A DNA stretch of 64,000 bases from Pseudomonadota bacterium (GCA_023393635.1 JAEWKT010000012.1:24582-88581), one strand, 5' to 3'; counted from the first letter of the stretch, positions 9,669 through 19,275 are shown. The notes: a model not told the origin generated them from the sequence alone. Numbers and translations are program-made.

Positions 9669-9697
9669 GGCCGCGCTGATAAGTGCGGTCTTTTTGT
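9669..9697 (+). terminator. Terminator of the tRNA cluster
   Basis: GGCCGCGC and GTGCGGTC form an 8-bp stem with two G-T pairs and loop TGATAA, followed by TTTTTGTTTT. It closes the tRNA transcript. The rest of the spacer up to 9905 shows no other feature. Confidence 0.85.
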
Positions 9698-9905
9698 TTT
9701 TGGGTGCTGGGCTATTATAGTTCTAGAGAAAATCCCGATTGCATCAAGCTTGCTTGATGCGCTGAATAATAATCTATAAAATTATTAAAAGAGTGAGCGG
9801 AAACCGTGGCTCATGAGCTGTTTAAGTTTATCTGCTGTTTTATGTTGACTGGGGCGGGCCAGCTTTGCTTTTGAAATATGAGCCGAAAGGTTCACGGAGC
9901 TAGCC

Positions 9906-10331
9906 TTGTTTATCTTAAGTCCCGTCAAGCGTCGTCTTGTCTATGTTTCACTTTTCGAAATTATTGCCATTATTTTATCCACGCTTTTGTTAATGCTGCT
10001 CAGCGGTAGTAGCGCGCAAGGATCATTGCCGATGGCAGTGGCTATTTCTGTCATCGCAGTGATCTGGAATTATATTTTCAATGCATTATTTGAAGCATGG
10101 GAAAAACGCTACCGCATCGCCCAGCGTGGTTTAAAAATTCGCATGTTCCATGCCAGTATGTTCGAGCTTGGGCTATTATTGTTTACGCTTCCTTTATATA
10201 TGCTGTGGTATCAGGTTGGGGTATGGCAGGCCTTGGGCATGGAGTTTGCGCTGCTTATTTTCTTTTTCTTTTATACATTTATTTTTACTTGGCTATTTGA
10301 TAAATTTTTTGCACTGGCGCACGTTAAATGA
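9906..10331 (+). CDS. PACE family (AceI-like) multidrug/biocide efflux transporter
   Basis: This 141-residue inner-membrane protein has four helices arranged as a tandem pair of two-helix repeats. The PACE motifs are clear: RRLVYVSLFE with the essential membrane glutamate at residue 18, WNYIFNALFE ending helix 2, and RMFHASMFELGLLL opening helix 3. PACE proteins are proton-driven exporters of chlorhexidine, acriflavine and, probably physiologically, short diamines. The start is TTG, supported by GGAG six bases upstream and by an in-frame TAG just before it. A LysR regulator gene often adjoins aceI in Acinetobacter; none is present here. It is convergent with the flavoreductase gene. Confidence 0.88.
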   Translation: MFILSPVKRRLVYVSLFEIIAIILSTLLLMLLSGSSAQGSLPMAVAISVIAVIWNYIFNALFEAWEKRYRIAQRGLKIRMFHASMFELGLLLFTLPLYMLWYQVGVWQALGMEFALLIFFFFYTFIFTWLFDKFFALAHVK

Positions 10332-10389
10332 TTTAAGCCAGCACGTGCAAAAGTCAGCAGCGTCTTTAAACAACACTGTCTTTAAACAG

Positions 10390-10416
10390 CAACGCCCATC
10401 ATGACGACAGGCGTTG
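10390..10416. terminator. Weak hairpin between convergent genes
   Basis: CAACGCC and GGCGTTG form a 7-bp stem with a 13-base loop between the PACE gene and the flavoreductase gene. No long T-run follows on either strand. Just upstream, GTCTTTAAACA occurs twice with a 16-base period (10362 and 10378). Confidence 0.4.
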
Positions 10417-10431
10417 TTGTATGTCTATTCA

Positions 10432-13050
10432 TCAATAGACATCACGGCGATAACGTTCTTCAATAATTAGCTGTTCCATCACTTGCTCACCTAAAATCTG
10501 ATGCAGTGCCTGATCTACCGAGGGTGCCATGCCATCAATGCTGCCACACACATAAATAGATGCCCCTTGTGCGACCCATTGCTTAACTTGGTCATGCCGC
10601 TCAAGCAGACGCTGTTGCACATATACACGCTCAGTTTGGTCACGTGAAAATGCCAAATCAAGGCTTACCAGATGCTTTTGGCTAAGCCATTGTTGAATTT
10701 GCTCGACAAAGAAAAAATCATGTTGCTGTTGTCTTTCACCAAAAATTAGCCAGTTTTGATGAAAGCCATGTTTTGCTCGGCTTTTTAAAATACTCATCAG
10801 CCCTGCAATGCCTGTGCCATTACCAATTAAAATCACTGGACGGTTGTCATCAGGGGCGCGGAAGTTTTCATTAGGACGAATGCGCACAGGGATAGCTTGA
10901 TTTAATGGCGCATAAGCCGTAAGCCAACCTGAGCCTAAACCAAGGTCTTGGCCATATTGTTGCTGCCGCACCACCAAGCCCAAATAGCCATCTTGTGCAA
11001 TAGAAGCAATGGAATATTCACGCACGGCTAAAGGTGTGAGTAGCTCTACCCATTGTTGCGCCTCATGGGCTTTGCCAGTAGATTCACTCAAGTTTAAATC
11101 GCGCAAATTTAAGTAGCGTAACGCATCAAACAAGGGGAGGCGGCTATTTTTGTAGATAACCTGCGTTTGTGCATCAAGCTGATGGGCACGCAAAAATTCT
11201 GCAATTTGTGCATCGCTGTTACCACATTGTATTTCGGCAATATCGCCTGCGTGCCACACTGCTTCATGCTGGGCCATAAGGCGTAGTTCATAAGCTGGTG
11301 CACCCAGGCTATCAGGGTTGAGTAAAGTGCGCTGACTGATGTACCAATCATCAAAAATGCGTTCTGCCGACATTGCCTGCAAGTTACTTTGCGTGACCGC
11401 GCTTAGTGCGTCACTCCAGAGGGCAATATCGTTTGGACTGCCATTATTGACCTGTATAACGTCAAACAGTGAGTTGGCACCAGAATCTTTAAGCCACTGC
11501 GCCAGTTGCTGGCCAAAGGTGCAATAAGTATCCTGATACTCAAGATCGCCCAATGCCAGTACGGCATAATCGAGCTTGGCTAAATCCATGGGCTGTTTAA
11601 GCTGTTTTTTTACAAATGGCCGTGCATGGTCTGGCGGCTGACCCTGCCCATACGTACTGACCACAAATAAGGCTTTTTCAGCAGTGTTGAGTTGTTCAAT
11701 ATTCAACTGGTGAATGGCAATCACTTGGGCAGGAATATTGGCTTGATGCAAGCTTTGCGCAGTACGCCATGCAATTTGCTCGGCAAATCCTGTTTGGCTG
11801 GCGTAAATAATCAGCCACGGTGCTTGAGCATTGTCTAGAGGCGCAAGATGGCTTGGTAGCGTTTGCTGCGCTGCTTTGGTCGATTTTTTTTGCTTACGGC
11901 GTTTTAAATACAGCATCCAGCCTGTAATAAAAAACAGGGGCATACTTAAAGCGGCCAGCATGGTTAAAAATTGCCACACGGGGCCAAAGAAACTGCCGCG
12001 ATGCACAGGCAGCATACTGGTCATTATTTTTTCATTTAAGGGCTTATCTTTATAAAAACTGAGTTCTTCAACCTGTTGCTTGGCCACATTATATTTTAAA
12101 ACATTGCGTGCGCGTTCATGCTGGGGAATGGCATCAACAAATGATATTTCAAGCGTATTACCGCGTTCTGGAATTTTAAAATTGGCGGTAGAATAACTAT
12201 TGATTTGTTTGTTAAATACTTTCCAGCTTTGATCTAACATGCTGTCTACAGGAATAACCTGACGCTGTTGCGCTGGGGCACGTTCGCCATTGCGTTTTGG
12301 CTTGCCTGCCATTGCCTGAGGAGCCTCTCTTTTTTTAGCGTCTTCAACCCCCATCACGGCAAAAGCTGCATTACGATACCAGCCATAAGACCAGGTAAGT
12401 CCCGTTAAGGTCAGCAATAAAAAAAAGATGAGCACCCATGTGCCCACGACAGCATGCAGGTTCCATAAAAAGCTGCGTCCTGTCAGGTTTTTCTTGACCA
12501 CAAACCATTCTTTAAGTGAGCTTTTGCGTGGCCAGCGTAGATAAATTCCACTTAGGACAAAATAAATCAGCGCAATGGCACTTATACCAGTGAGTTGCTT
12601 GCCATATTCACGCCATTGGTCTGGAGTGTCGCTCCATAGCTTGGCAAATTCGCCTAAGGCCAGCCAACGATGAATGTTTTCTACCAGCTTAAAAAAGCCT
12701 TCGCCATTGGCTTGCGGCAATAATTGAGCAGTGTAGGGGTTTACGGTACGCGTTTCGCCGTGGCGGCTACCATTGTCAAAATTAACGCTTGCTGCTTCAG
12801 TATTTGAACTCGTGACAGTGAGTGATTTTATTTTTTTATCGGGAAATTGGGCATTGATCTGCTGATAAAGCTGCGTGGGTGTCAGGGTTGGTCGATTTTG
12901 TGCTGACACTTCAAAGCTATGCGGACTAATAGCACGTATAATTTGTTTTTCATAAGAAAATATTGCGCCTGTGGTGCCCATAATGGACAGAATCAGACCT
13001 GCACTAATCCCCAAAAACCAGTGCAATTGAAACAGGGTTTTCTTAATCAT
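10432..13050 (-). CDS. PepSY-TM / flavodoxin / FAD-NAD(P)H reductase fusion protein
   Basis: This 872-residue inner-membrane flavoprotein combines two modules. Residues 1-400 are a PepSY-associated membrane module with helices near 10-35, 150-172, 200-222 and 370-392 and periplasmic segments between. Residues 410-550 form a flavodoxin domain (FMN-binding ASQTGFAEQ and STYGQGQPPDH). Residues 570-872 resemble sulfite/cytochrome P450 reductase FAD and NAD(P)H domains, with PVILIGNGTGIAGL and YVCGS near the end. Electrons would pass from NADPH through FAD and FMN towards the membrane. Related proteins are iron-regulated and thought to reduce ferric siderophores; the substrate is inferred. A Fur-box-like site lies upstream. 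It is a single-gene unit without an adjacent TonB receptor. Confidence 0.85.
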   Translation of the reverse strand: MIKKTLFQLHWFLGISAGLILSIMGTTGAIFSYEKQIIRAISPHSFEVSAQNRPTLTPTQLYQQINAQFPDKKIKSLTVTSSNTEAASVNFDNGSRHGETRTVNPYTAQLLPQANGEGFFKLVENIHRWLALGEFAKLWSDTPDQWREYGKQLTGISAIALIYFVLSGIYLRWPRKSSLKEWFVVKKNLTGRSFLWNLHAVVGTWVLIFFLLLTLTGLTWSYGWYRNAAFAVMGVEDAKKREAPQAMAGKPKRNGERAPAQQRQVIPVDSMLDQSWKVFNKQINSYSTANFKIPERGNTLEISFVDAIPQHERARNVLKYNVAKQQVEELSFYKDKPLNEKIMTSMLPVHRGSFFGPVWQFLTMLAALSMPLFFITGWMLYLKRRKQKKSTKAAQQTLPSHLAPLDNAQAPWLIIYASQTGFAEQIAWRTAQSLHQANIPAQVIAIHQLNIEQLNTAEKALFVVSTYGQGQPPDHARPFVKKQLKQPMDLAKLDYAVLALGDLEYQDTYCTFGQQLAQWLKDSGANSLFDVIQVNNGSPNDIALWSDALSAVTQSNLQAMSAERIFDDWYISQRTLLNPDSLGAPAYELRLMAQHEAVWHAGDIAEIQCGNSDAQIAEFLRAHQLDAQTQVIYKNSRLPLFDALRYLNLRDLNLSESTGKAHEAQQWVELLTPLAVREYSIASIAQDGYLGLVVRQQQYGQDLGLGSGWLTAYAPLNQAIPVRIRPNENFRAPDDNRPVILIGNGTGIAGLMSILKSRAKHGFHQNWLIFGERQQQHDFFFVEQIQQWLSQKHLVSLDLAFSRDQTERVYVQQRLLERHDQVKQWVAQGASIYVCGSIDGMAPSVDQALHQILGEQVMEQLIIEERYRRDVY

Positions 13051-13091
13051 GAGTTGCTAAAGGCTGAAATAAGTTGGCACGATTATAGCAA

Positions 13092-13118
13092 AGTTAATTG
13101 AGAATGATTCAACTTTTC
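13092..13118 (-). promoter_or_regulatory. Possible Fur box upstream of the PepSY flavoreductase
   Basis: GAGAATGATTCAACTTTTC (13100-13118) matches 12 of 19 positions of the classical Fur consensus. It is framed by AAGTT and AACTT in an imperfect palindrome. It lies 42-68 bases upstream of the gene start. Modest match; the iron link of the gene family raises its plausibility. Confidence 0.4.
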
Positions 13119-13218
13119 ATTAGCGTTAATCTGCAAAAGAATTGAAAAGTGAAAAATACTGATTAAAAAGCCGCAAATACAATGATGCGGCTGTTAAAGT
13201 GGCTTTTAGGGAAATTGT

Positions 13219-13773
13219 TTAATGTTTAGCAGGGCCAACATTTTCATTTAAATGTTTGCGAATGGTGTCAAAAGAGAAGTTTTGCGAGTCCATGCGTTTA
13301 GGTAAAATATGGGCACCTTGTTGTCCTTTTACTTTATAAGTTAAAAATAAAAATCCAGGATGCTCTTGCCATTCAGTAATGTCTTTCCAGCCAATCATGC
13401 CACGGCCTTCTTGCGCTCCCATGCGCTGGATCATGACTAAACCCTGTGGCTGGACACCCATGCGAATGCCTTTGATGTCTTCAATCATTTCCTGGTTGAG
13501 TTTGCGTTTTACATACCACTCTAAGCCAAAACGACGCACCAAAAGATAAATGGCCACACCAATCAGCATGAGCCAAAAAACAATGGTAGAGTAGTTTTTA
13601 ACCAGCACCAAACCAATAACGGCAAGGGCAACAATAATCCCCAATATCATCCAGGTTTTATTGCTGATTTTGTTGGTTCTGCGCCATATGGCAAGCTGGG
13701 AAACACGCTGCTCATCCTGTGACATTTCAAATGGCACAGGTTGTAATGTGTAAGGATATAAATTTTTGGCCAT
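13219..13773 (-). CDS. YcxB-like membrane protein
   Basis: The protein has about 184 residues. Two adjacent hydrophobic helices (about residues 45-85) are followed by a soluble C-terminal domain of about 95 residues with GMIGWKDITEWQEHPGFLFL. That placement (two helices, then a PH-like beta domain ending in a predicted FxxxRKHL-type helix) resembles the YcxB-like family, whose function is unknown. The ATG at 13773 is preferred to a TTG seven codons upstream; neither has a good ribosome site. It is transcribed away from the next gene and lies downstream of nothing on its own strand. Confidence 0.6.
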   Translation of the reverse strand: MAKNLYPYTLQPVPFEMSQDEQRVSQLAIWRRTNKISNKTWMILGIIVALAVIGLVLVKNYSTIVFWLMLIGVAIYLLVRRFGLEWYVKRKLNQEMIEDIKGIRMGVQPQGLVMIQRMGAQEGRGMIGWKDITEWQEHPGFLFLTYKVKGQQGAHILPKRMDSQNFSFDTIRKHLNENVGPAKH

Positions 13774-14011
13774 AATAAATACAAAAAACAGCAATGGTGG
13801 AATTATTATATACTAGCTTAAATGCCGCCTAATCTAAAGTAAGCAGGGCATACAAATATTTTTGTGCATTAGCCTTGCAGTTTTGCCATAAAATAAACAA
13901 AGTTGTTTGCAAATGTTTAAAGACATGGTATTACATAAAAATTAGGGATGAGTTGGTGTTGCCAAATATAGCAAAAAATAGATAGGCAATATGTTAGAAG
14001 GGGAATGAATA

Positions 14012-14482
14012 ATGACGAAAAAAATTGGGCATGCTTGTGGTTACTTAATGTTATTGCCATTAGCACTGCTGAGCGTGTTTGTTTATAAGCTGGCATTGCA
14101 GCCAGCCATCCATCAATTTTATAAAGTTGAGCCTAATCTATTCATGGGTTATGGTTTGGTTTTTGTCGCGGCTATAGTACACGCGGTATTGTTAGCCAGT
14201 ATTGTGCTTAAATATTATTCGTCATCATTGCGGTTAACCAGCGTGGCAATGAGCGCAATGATCCTGCTGTACTGCGTGCAAATGGCATGGTTAAGTCCGC
14301 TGGTGCATATGCTGTTTTGGTTTACTGTGTTTTTAAGTTATCTGGCAGTTTGGCTAGGTGTATTAAAACTAGGCTTGTATTTTATGGTGGAAGATAATGA
14401 GCAGGTATCGCCAGCGCAGGATTCTATGGCGCACGCTCAAGGCCTATTTGATTACAGCAGCCATCACGAAAAACAGACTTGA
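14012..14482 (+). CDS. Hypothetical four-helix membrane protein
   Basis: I do not recognise this 156-residue protein. It has four clear hydrophobic helices (about residues 10-28, 47-70, 78-97 and 100-128) and a short hydrophilic C-terminal tail rich in acidic, glutamine and histidine residues. The start is supported by GAAGGGGA upstream of the ATG. It precedes the Bcr/CflA exporter on the same strand by about 135 bases. No catalytic motif is visible. Codon and base use look like the neighbours, so recent transfer is not suggested. Confidence 0.7.
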   Translation: MTKKIGHACGYLMLLPLALLSVFVYKLALQPAIHQFYKVEPNLFMGYGLVFVAAIVHAVLLASIVLKYYSSSLRLTSVAMSAMILLYCVQMAWLSPLVHMLFWFTVFLSYLAVWLGVLKLGLYFMVEDNEQVSPAQDSMAHAQGLFDYSSHHEKQT

Positions 14483-14616
14483 ATGGCTAATTTAACGCAT
14501 CAGACATTAAATAACACTGACTGGTGAACAAAGTCTTGACAGGCAATGGGTCACTTACGTTAACTATTCCTCATCAAGAATACTGCTCAAGGTATATGCT
14601 GATCCGCTTAGAATAA

Positions 14617-15906
14617 ATGCTTGCTTTATTTAGAGTTGATAGCCCACCTATGTCCCGATCCAACACTGATACTCCCTCTAATTCACCTACATCCAGACCT
14701 TATAGTATTGGCTGGATTACTATTTTGGCTTTACTCACCGCGCTTGGCCCATTATCCATTGATATGTATTTGCCTGCTTTGCCCGTGATGGCGGCAGATT
14801 TGTCAGTAAAAACAGCGCTGGTTGCAAATAGTTTGCCAGCTTATTTTTTTGGTCTAGCGCTGGGTCAGCTAATTTATGGGCCTTTGAGTGACCGTGTGGG
14901 GCGCAAATTACCACTGTATTTTGGGCTAAGTTTATTTGTCTTGGCCAGCGTGGCCTGTGCATTTGCCGATAATATTACTGTGCTCCTCATCGCGCGTTTT
15001 TTTCAGGCTTTGGGTGGTTGTGTGGGTGTAGTGATTGCGCGGGCTGCCATTCGTGACCGTTTAAGTGTCAGTGAGTCTGCTCAGGCATATTCAATGTTGT
15101 TGCTGGTGATGGGCGTGGCACCTATTTTGGCACCTTTGCTGGGTAGCTGGTTATTACTGCTTACGGGCTGGCAAGGTATTTTTGTGGTGTTAATGGCAGT
15201 AGGGATTTTATGCTTACTGTTAGTGCATTTTTATTTTAAAGAAAGTTTGGCTGTTACTGACCGTAGAGCTTTAAGTTTAAAACAGGTTTTTGTCACGTAT
15301 TGGTACTTACTCAAAGATCATCGCTTTCGTACTCCAGCCTTGGCGGGTGGTTTATTGGGAGCAGCCATGTTTACTTATATTAGCGCATCATCAGAATTAT
15401 TTATTGATCACTTTGGGGTTTCAGCGCAGCATTTTGCCTGGATTTTTGGTTTTAATGCGCTGGGTTTAATTGCCTTATCACAGCTTAATAGTCGCTTGGT
15501 CAAACGGGTGGGTTTGTTGCGCTTGCTACACGTGGGTGCCAGTATGCAAACCTTTGGCGCAATCTTTTTGTTGTGTTTGGCACTGACCAATCATGCGACA
15601 TTATGGACTACCATGTTTGGCTTGTTTTTTGTGGTGTCTGGCATTGGTTTTACCAGCCCTAATGCCACTGCAATTTCACTGGCATTTCAGGGGCATCGCG
15701 CAGGTATGGCCAGTGCATTAGTAGGTGCTTTGCAGTTTGGCTTTGGTCTACTGGCTGGCTTGGCCTTATATGTTTTACCATTTGTTTTAATGCGCTCAAT
15801 GAGCACGGTCATGCTGATATTAATTGGCGGTGGGCTAACTGCTGTGTATGTGCTGCATTGGCGCGAACGACAGGGTTTGCCGCCAGTTCCGCCTACAGGT
15901 GCTTAA
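14617..15906 (+). CDS. Bcr/CflA family drug exporter (MFS)
   Basis: This 12-helix major facilitator protein of 429 residues is a proton-driven exporter. Family features are ALGPLSIDMYLPALPVMAADL in helix 1, the motif-A loop GPLSDRVGRKLPLY between helices 2 and 3, and ARAAIRDR after helix 4. Relatives export bicyclomycin, chloramphenicol, sulfonamides or cysteine; specificity cannot be read from sequence. An in-frame ATG at 14650 (MSRSNTD) is an equally plausible start because neither has a strong ribosome site. It is followed 45 bases later by gltS, but a shared transcript is not obvious from function. Confidence 0.88.
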   Translation: MLALFRVDSPPMSRSNTDTPSNSPTSRPYSIGWITILALLTALGPLSIDMYLPALPVMAADLSVKTALVANSLPAYFFGLALGQLIYGPLSDRVGRKLPLYFGLSLFVLASVACAFADNITVLLIARFFQALGGCVGVVIARAAIRDRLSVSESAQAYSMLLLVMGVAPILAPLLGSWLLLLTGWQGIFVVLMAVGILCLLLVHFYFKESLAVTDRRALSLKQVFVTYWYLLKDHRFRTPALAGGLLGAAMFTYISASSELFIDHFGVSAQHFAWIFGFNALGLIALSQLNSRLVKRVGLLRLLHVGASMQTFGAIFLLCLALTNHATLWTTMFGLFFVVSGIGFTSPNATAISLAFQGHRAGMASALVGALQFGFGLLAGLALYVLPFVLMRSMSTVMLILIGGGLTAVYVLHWRERQGLPPVPPTGA

Positions 15907-15953
15907 CATTTTAATGTGCTTAAACTATTGGATGCGGTTGGGAGTGCGGGTTG

Positions 15954-17174
15954 ATGGAATTTACGTTTAATGCTTATTACACCCTGATTAGTGCGGTGAT
16001 CGTGTTGCTGGTGGGTAAATATCTCGTGCAACGGGTGCGATTTTTAAAGGATTTTAATATCCCTGAACCCGTTGCTGGCGGTATTGTGGCGGCAATGGTG
16101 CTGTTTGCTGTGCATCACTTCATTGGTTATTCAATTAATTTTCATAAAGATTTGCAAACCGCATTTATGCTGATCTTTTTTGCATCCATTGGATTAAGTG
16201 CCAATTTTGCCAAGTTAAAAGCAGGCGGTATTGGCTTAATTATTTTTCTGGTAGTGATTTCTGGCTTTATTTTAATACAGGATGTGGTGGGCATTGGGCT
16301 TGCCAAAGCCTTGGGTCTTGACCCATTAATTGGTTTGATTGCAGGTTCAATTACCCTAGTAGGTGGGCATGGTACAGCAGGTGCGTGGGGACAGGTATTA
16401 GAGCAAAAACATGGCGTTCAGGGTGCAGTCACTTTAGGCATTGCCTGTGCCACGTTTGGTTTGGTGAGTGGAGGCTTAATTGGTGGGCCATTGGCACGCA
16501 AGCTGATTTCGTATCATCAATTGCGACTACCGACCTATGACACCCTTAATACAGCACCCACTGATCCCAATGAGATGATTAACTTTGAGCAACCGCAAAA
16601 AGAGCGCTTAATTAACGCCACCAATGCAGTAGAAACACTGGCGTTATTTGCAGCTTGCCTGGCTTTTGCCGATTTTATGGCGGCCTTTAGTAAAGGGACA
16701 GTGTTTGAGTTACCTACCTTTGTGTGGGCATTGGCTGGTGGCGTCATTGTTCGTAATTTTCTGGAATATGTGCTGCGGGTGAATATTTTTGACCGTGCCA
16801 TAGATGTGTTTGGCAATGCGTCGCTTTCGTTATTTTTAGCCATGGCATTGTTGTCATTAAAATTGTGGGATTTGGCAGGTTTGGCCGCACCACTGATGGT
16901 TATTTTGGCGGTGCAAGTGGTGGTGATGCTGCTGTATGCAGGATTTGTCACGTTTTATGTGATGGGACGCAACTACGATGCAGCGGTACTGGCTGCTGGC
17001 CATTGTGGTTTTGGCATGGGTGCAACGCCAACTGCCATTGCCAATATGCAGGCTATTACCAATAAATATGGCCCGTCGCATAAAGCATTTTTGATTGTAC
17101 CTATGGTGGGAGCGTTCTTTATCGATATTATTAATGCGTTTGTGATTCAGATGTTTATTCAGTTTTTTGGATAA
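15954..17174 (+). CDS. gltS: Sodium/glutamate symporter
   Basis: GltS imports glutamate with sodium across the inner membrane. The 406-residue protein shows about ten to eleven helices in two inverted halves, with the conserved IPEPVAGGIVAA and LVGGHGTAGAWG in the first half and CGFGMGATPTAIANMQ in the second, which form the two re-entrant loops. Length agrees with E. coli GltS (401). The ATG at 15954 is chosen over a TTG one codon earlier, with GGGAG upstream. It is the last gene before a convergent unknown gene. Confidence 0.93.
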   Translation: MEFTFNAYYTLISAVIVLLVGKYLVQRVRFLKDFNIPEPVAGGIVAAMVLFAVHHFIGYSINFHKDLQTAFMLIFFASIGLSANFAKLKAGGIGLIIFLVVISGFILIQDVVGIGLAKALGLDPLIGLIAGSITLVGGHGTAGAWGQVLEQKHGVQGAVTLGIACATFGLVSGGLIGGPLARKLISYHQLRLPTYDTLNTAPTDPNEMINFEQPQKERLINATNAVETLALFAACLAFADFMAAFSKGTVFELPTFVWALAGGVIVRNFLEYVLRVNIFDRAIDVFGNASLSLFLAMALLSLKLWDLAGLAAPLMVILAVQVVVMLLYAGFVTFYVMGRNYDAAVLAAGHCGFGMGATPTAIANMQAITNKYGPSHKAFLIVPMVGAFFIDIINAFVIQMFIQFFG

Positions 17175-17264
17175 TGCATTAATGAAATATATGGTTTTTA
17201 AAACAAGTCGTTTTAGGGAGTTTAATCTAAAGCGACTTATAAGGTAAAAATGAGGTTCAAAAAA

Positions 17265-17672
17265 TTAACGCCAGTTGATGTCACATGAACTTGAGTGCAT
17301 ATCAGAAAATAACGAGGTTAGGCCTAGCAATGCAATAATAAAAAGAACGGTAAAAAACATATATTTATAGGCTTGCTTGATTGTTTTGCTTTCACTTTTT
17401 ATAAAAAAGAAGCCCGAGGCAAGATTAATTAAATGAATAAATGGCAATGTTATTGCACCCATAAATAGCATTAATAGGCTTAAAGTAATAGCGCTTGCAA
17501 TGCCACATGATCCAATCTGAAAAAACAAGAGTAAAGCCAGATAGAAGGGATAGGGCAAAAAGAACCCTGCAATAAAATGGGCAGCACGATTTTTTGCGGA
17601 ATTGTGGTTATTTATCGATTCCGTAGCAGGAACTTTATAGTTATCTGTTTGAGATGGGTCAATGTGATCCAA
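17265..17672 (-). CDS. Hypothetical small membrane protein
   Basis: I do not recognise this 135-residue protein. The first 35 residues are hydrophilic. Three to four hydrophobic helices follow (about 38-60, 62-85, 88-98 and 110-125), then a short tail with the two close cysteines of the family-neutral segment SSSCDINWR. The start is TTG, supported by AAGGA nine bases upstream. Base composition is somewhat more AT-rich than neighbours. It lies between gltS and gatB, and its only same-strand neighbour is upstream gatB, from which it is separated by an inverted repeat. Confidence 0.55.
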   Translation of the reverse strand: MDHIDPSQTDNYKVPATESINNHNSAKNRAAHFIAGFFLPYPFYLALLLFFQIGSCGIASAITLSLLMLFMGAITLPFIHLINLASGFFFIKSESKTIKQAYKYMFFTVLFIIALLGLTSLFSDMHSSSCDINWR

Positions 17673-17739
17673 TTTGCTGATTCCTTAAGGTTGGTTTTAT
17701 TATTACAGCGCATATTTTTTAAGTTGAAGTTATCAATTT

Positions 17740-17779
17740 GCCATTGCTGGAGAGCAAAAAATACTGCTTCAGCAATGGC
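17740..17779. repeat. 10-bp inverted repeat after gatB
   Basis: GCCATTGCTG (17740-17749) and CAGCAATGGC (17770-17779) are perfect arms with a 20-base loop, 20 bases past the gatB stop. On the minus strand the T-run lies in the loop, not after the stem, so it is not a standard terminator. It may still end or protect the gatCAB transcript. Confidence 0.5.
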
Positions 17780-17799
17780 ACTTCATTTTTTCCTAAAGA

Positions 17800-19275
17800 T
17801 TAACCAATCATCTGCTTCATCAATTGATTCACCTGCGCTGGATTGGCCTTACCTTTGGAGGCTTTCATCACCTGACCAACCAAACCATTAAAGGCTTTGT
17901 CCTTGCCCGATTTATACTCATCTACCATGGCCTGATTGGCAGCAAGCACGTCTTTAATAATGGCTTCAATTGCACCGCTATCGGTTTCCTGCTTTAAGCC
18001 TTTGGCTTCAATAATTTGATCGGCAGTGTGACCAGAGCCGTCCAGCATGTCGGCAAACACTTGCTTGGCAATTTTACCACTAATGGTATTGTCCACAATG
18101 CGCGCAATTAAGCCGCCCAGTTGCTGTGGGGTCACAGTCGAATCAACAATATCAGCATCCGTTTTATTGAGTGCGCCCAGCAAATCGCCCATCACCCAGT
18201 TGGCCGCCTGCTTTGAAACAAGAGTGGCTTGTTTTTCACCGCCAGCCGCTTCTACCGTGGCTTCATAAAAATCAGCCAATTCGCGTGAGCCTGTTAATAC
18301 ACGTGCGTCATATTCAGGCAATTGGTACTGGCTAACAAAGCGTTCGCGACGTGCCACAGGAAGCTCTGGAAGCTCAGATCGAATTTGCTCAATTTGCGCT
18401 TCAGTAATTTCAACTGGCAGCAAGTCTGGATCAGGGAAGTAACGATAGTCGTTGGCTTCTTCCTTGGAGCGCATGCTACGGGTTTCGTTTTTATTCGGGT
18501 CATATAAACGCGTGGCCTGAATCACGCGGCCACCATTTTCTATCAGGTCAATTTGACGTTCAACTTCGGCATCAATCGCGCGTTCAATAAAGCGGAATGA
18601 GTTGATGTTTTTAAGCTCACAGCGTGTACCGTATTCATCGCCAGGTTTGCGGATAGACACGTTACAGTCACAACGGAAAGAGCCTTCAGCCATGTTCCCA
18701 TCACTAATGCCAAGCCAGCGTACCAGCGCATGAATGGTGCGCACATAGGCTACTGCTTCCTCAGCCGAGCGCATGTCTGGTTCAGAGACAATTTCAAGCA
18801 GTGGTGTGCCTGCACGGTTTAAGTCAATGCCTGTCATGCCTGCAAAGTCTTCATGCAGCGATTTTCCTGCATCTTCTTCAAGGTGCGCACGGGTGACGCC
18901 CACACGTTTAGTGCTGCCATCGCTCAGTTGAATATCCACAAAGCCTTTGCCAACAATCGGGTCATCCATCTGGCTAATTTGATAGCCTTTTGGCAGGTCA
19001 GGATAAAAGTAGTTTTTGCGGGCAAATACAGACGCGCGGCAAATTTCGGCATCAATTCCTAAACCAAAACGAATGGCTTTGTTGACCACTTCGCGGTTTA
19101 AAACAGGCAACACACCTGGCAGGGCTAAATCAATCAGACTGGCTTGCGTGTTCGGTTCTGCGCCAAATTCAGTAGACGCGCCAGAGAAAATTTTACTGTT
19201 GGTATTCAGTTGGCAATGGATTTCCAGACCAATGACCACTTCCCAGCCATCAACGAGTTTAAGTGTGGCACTCAT
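17800..19275 (-). CDS. gatB: Aspartyl/glutamyl-tRNA amidotransferase subunit B
   Basis: GatB is the kinase and tRNA-binding subunit of GatCAB, which converts Glu-tRNA(Gln) and Asp-tRNA(Asn) to their amide forms. The 491 residues include the catalytic half with [12 protein letters not shown] near the N terminus, [13 protein letters not shown] and [12 protein letters not shown], then the helical and YqeY-like tail ending in the [19 protein letters not shown] motif seen here as [15 protein letters not shown]. Its ATG follows the gatA stop with no gap, so the two are translationally linked. The operon order is gatC-gatA-gatB. Confidence 0.97.
   Translation of the reverse strand: MSATLKLVDGWEVVIGLEIHCQLNTNSKIFSGASTEFGAEPNTQASLIDLALPGVLPVLNREVVNKAIRFGLGIDAEICRASVFARKNYFYPDLPKGYQISQMDDPIVGKGFVDIQLSDGSTKRVGVTRAHLEEDAGKSLHEDFAGMTGIDLNRAGTPLLEIVSEPDMRSAEEAVAYVRTIHALVRWLGISDGNMAEGSFRCDCNVSIRKPGDEYGTRCELKNINSFRFIERAIDAEVERQIDLIENGGRVIQATRLYDPNKNETRSMRSKEEANDYRYFPDPDLLPVEITEAQIEQIRSELPELPVARRERFVSQYQLPEYDARVLTGSRELADFYEATVEAAGGEKQATLVSKQAANWVMGDLLGALNKTDADIVDSTVTPQQLGGLIARIVDNTISGKIAKQVFADMLDGSGHTADQIIEAKGLKQETDSGAIEAIIKDVLAANQAMVDEYKSGKDKAFNGLVGQVMKASKGKANPAQVNQLMKQMIG

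Noticed and set aside
16535..16951. Minus-strand frame opposite gltS
   Set aside because: The plus strand encodes a clear membrane transporter in full; the opposite frame has no start signals and no recognisable domain.
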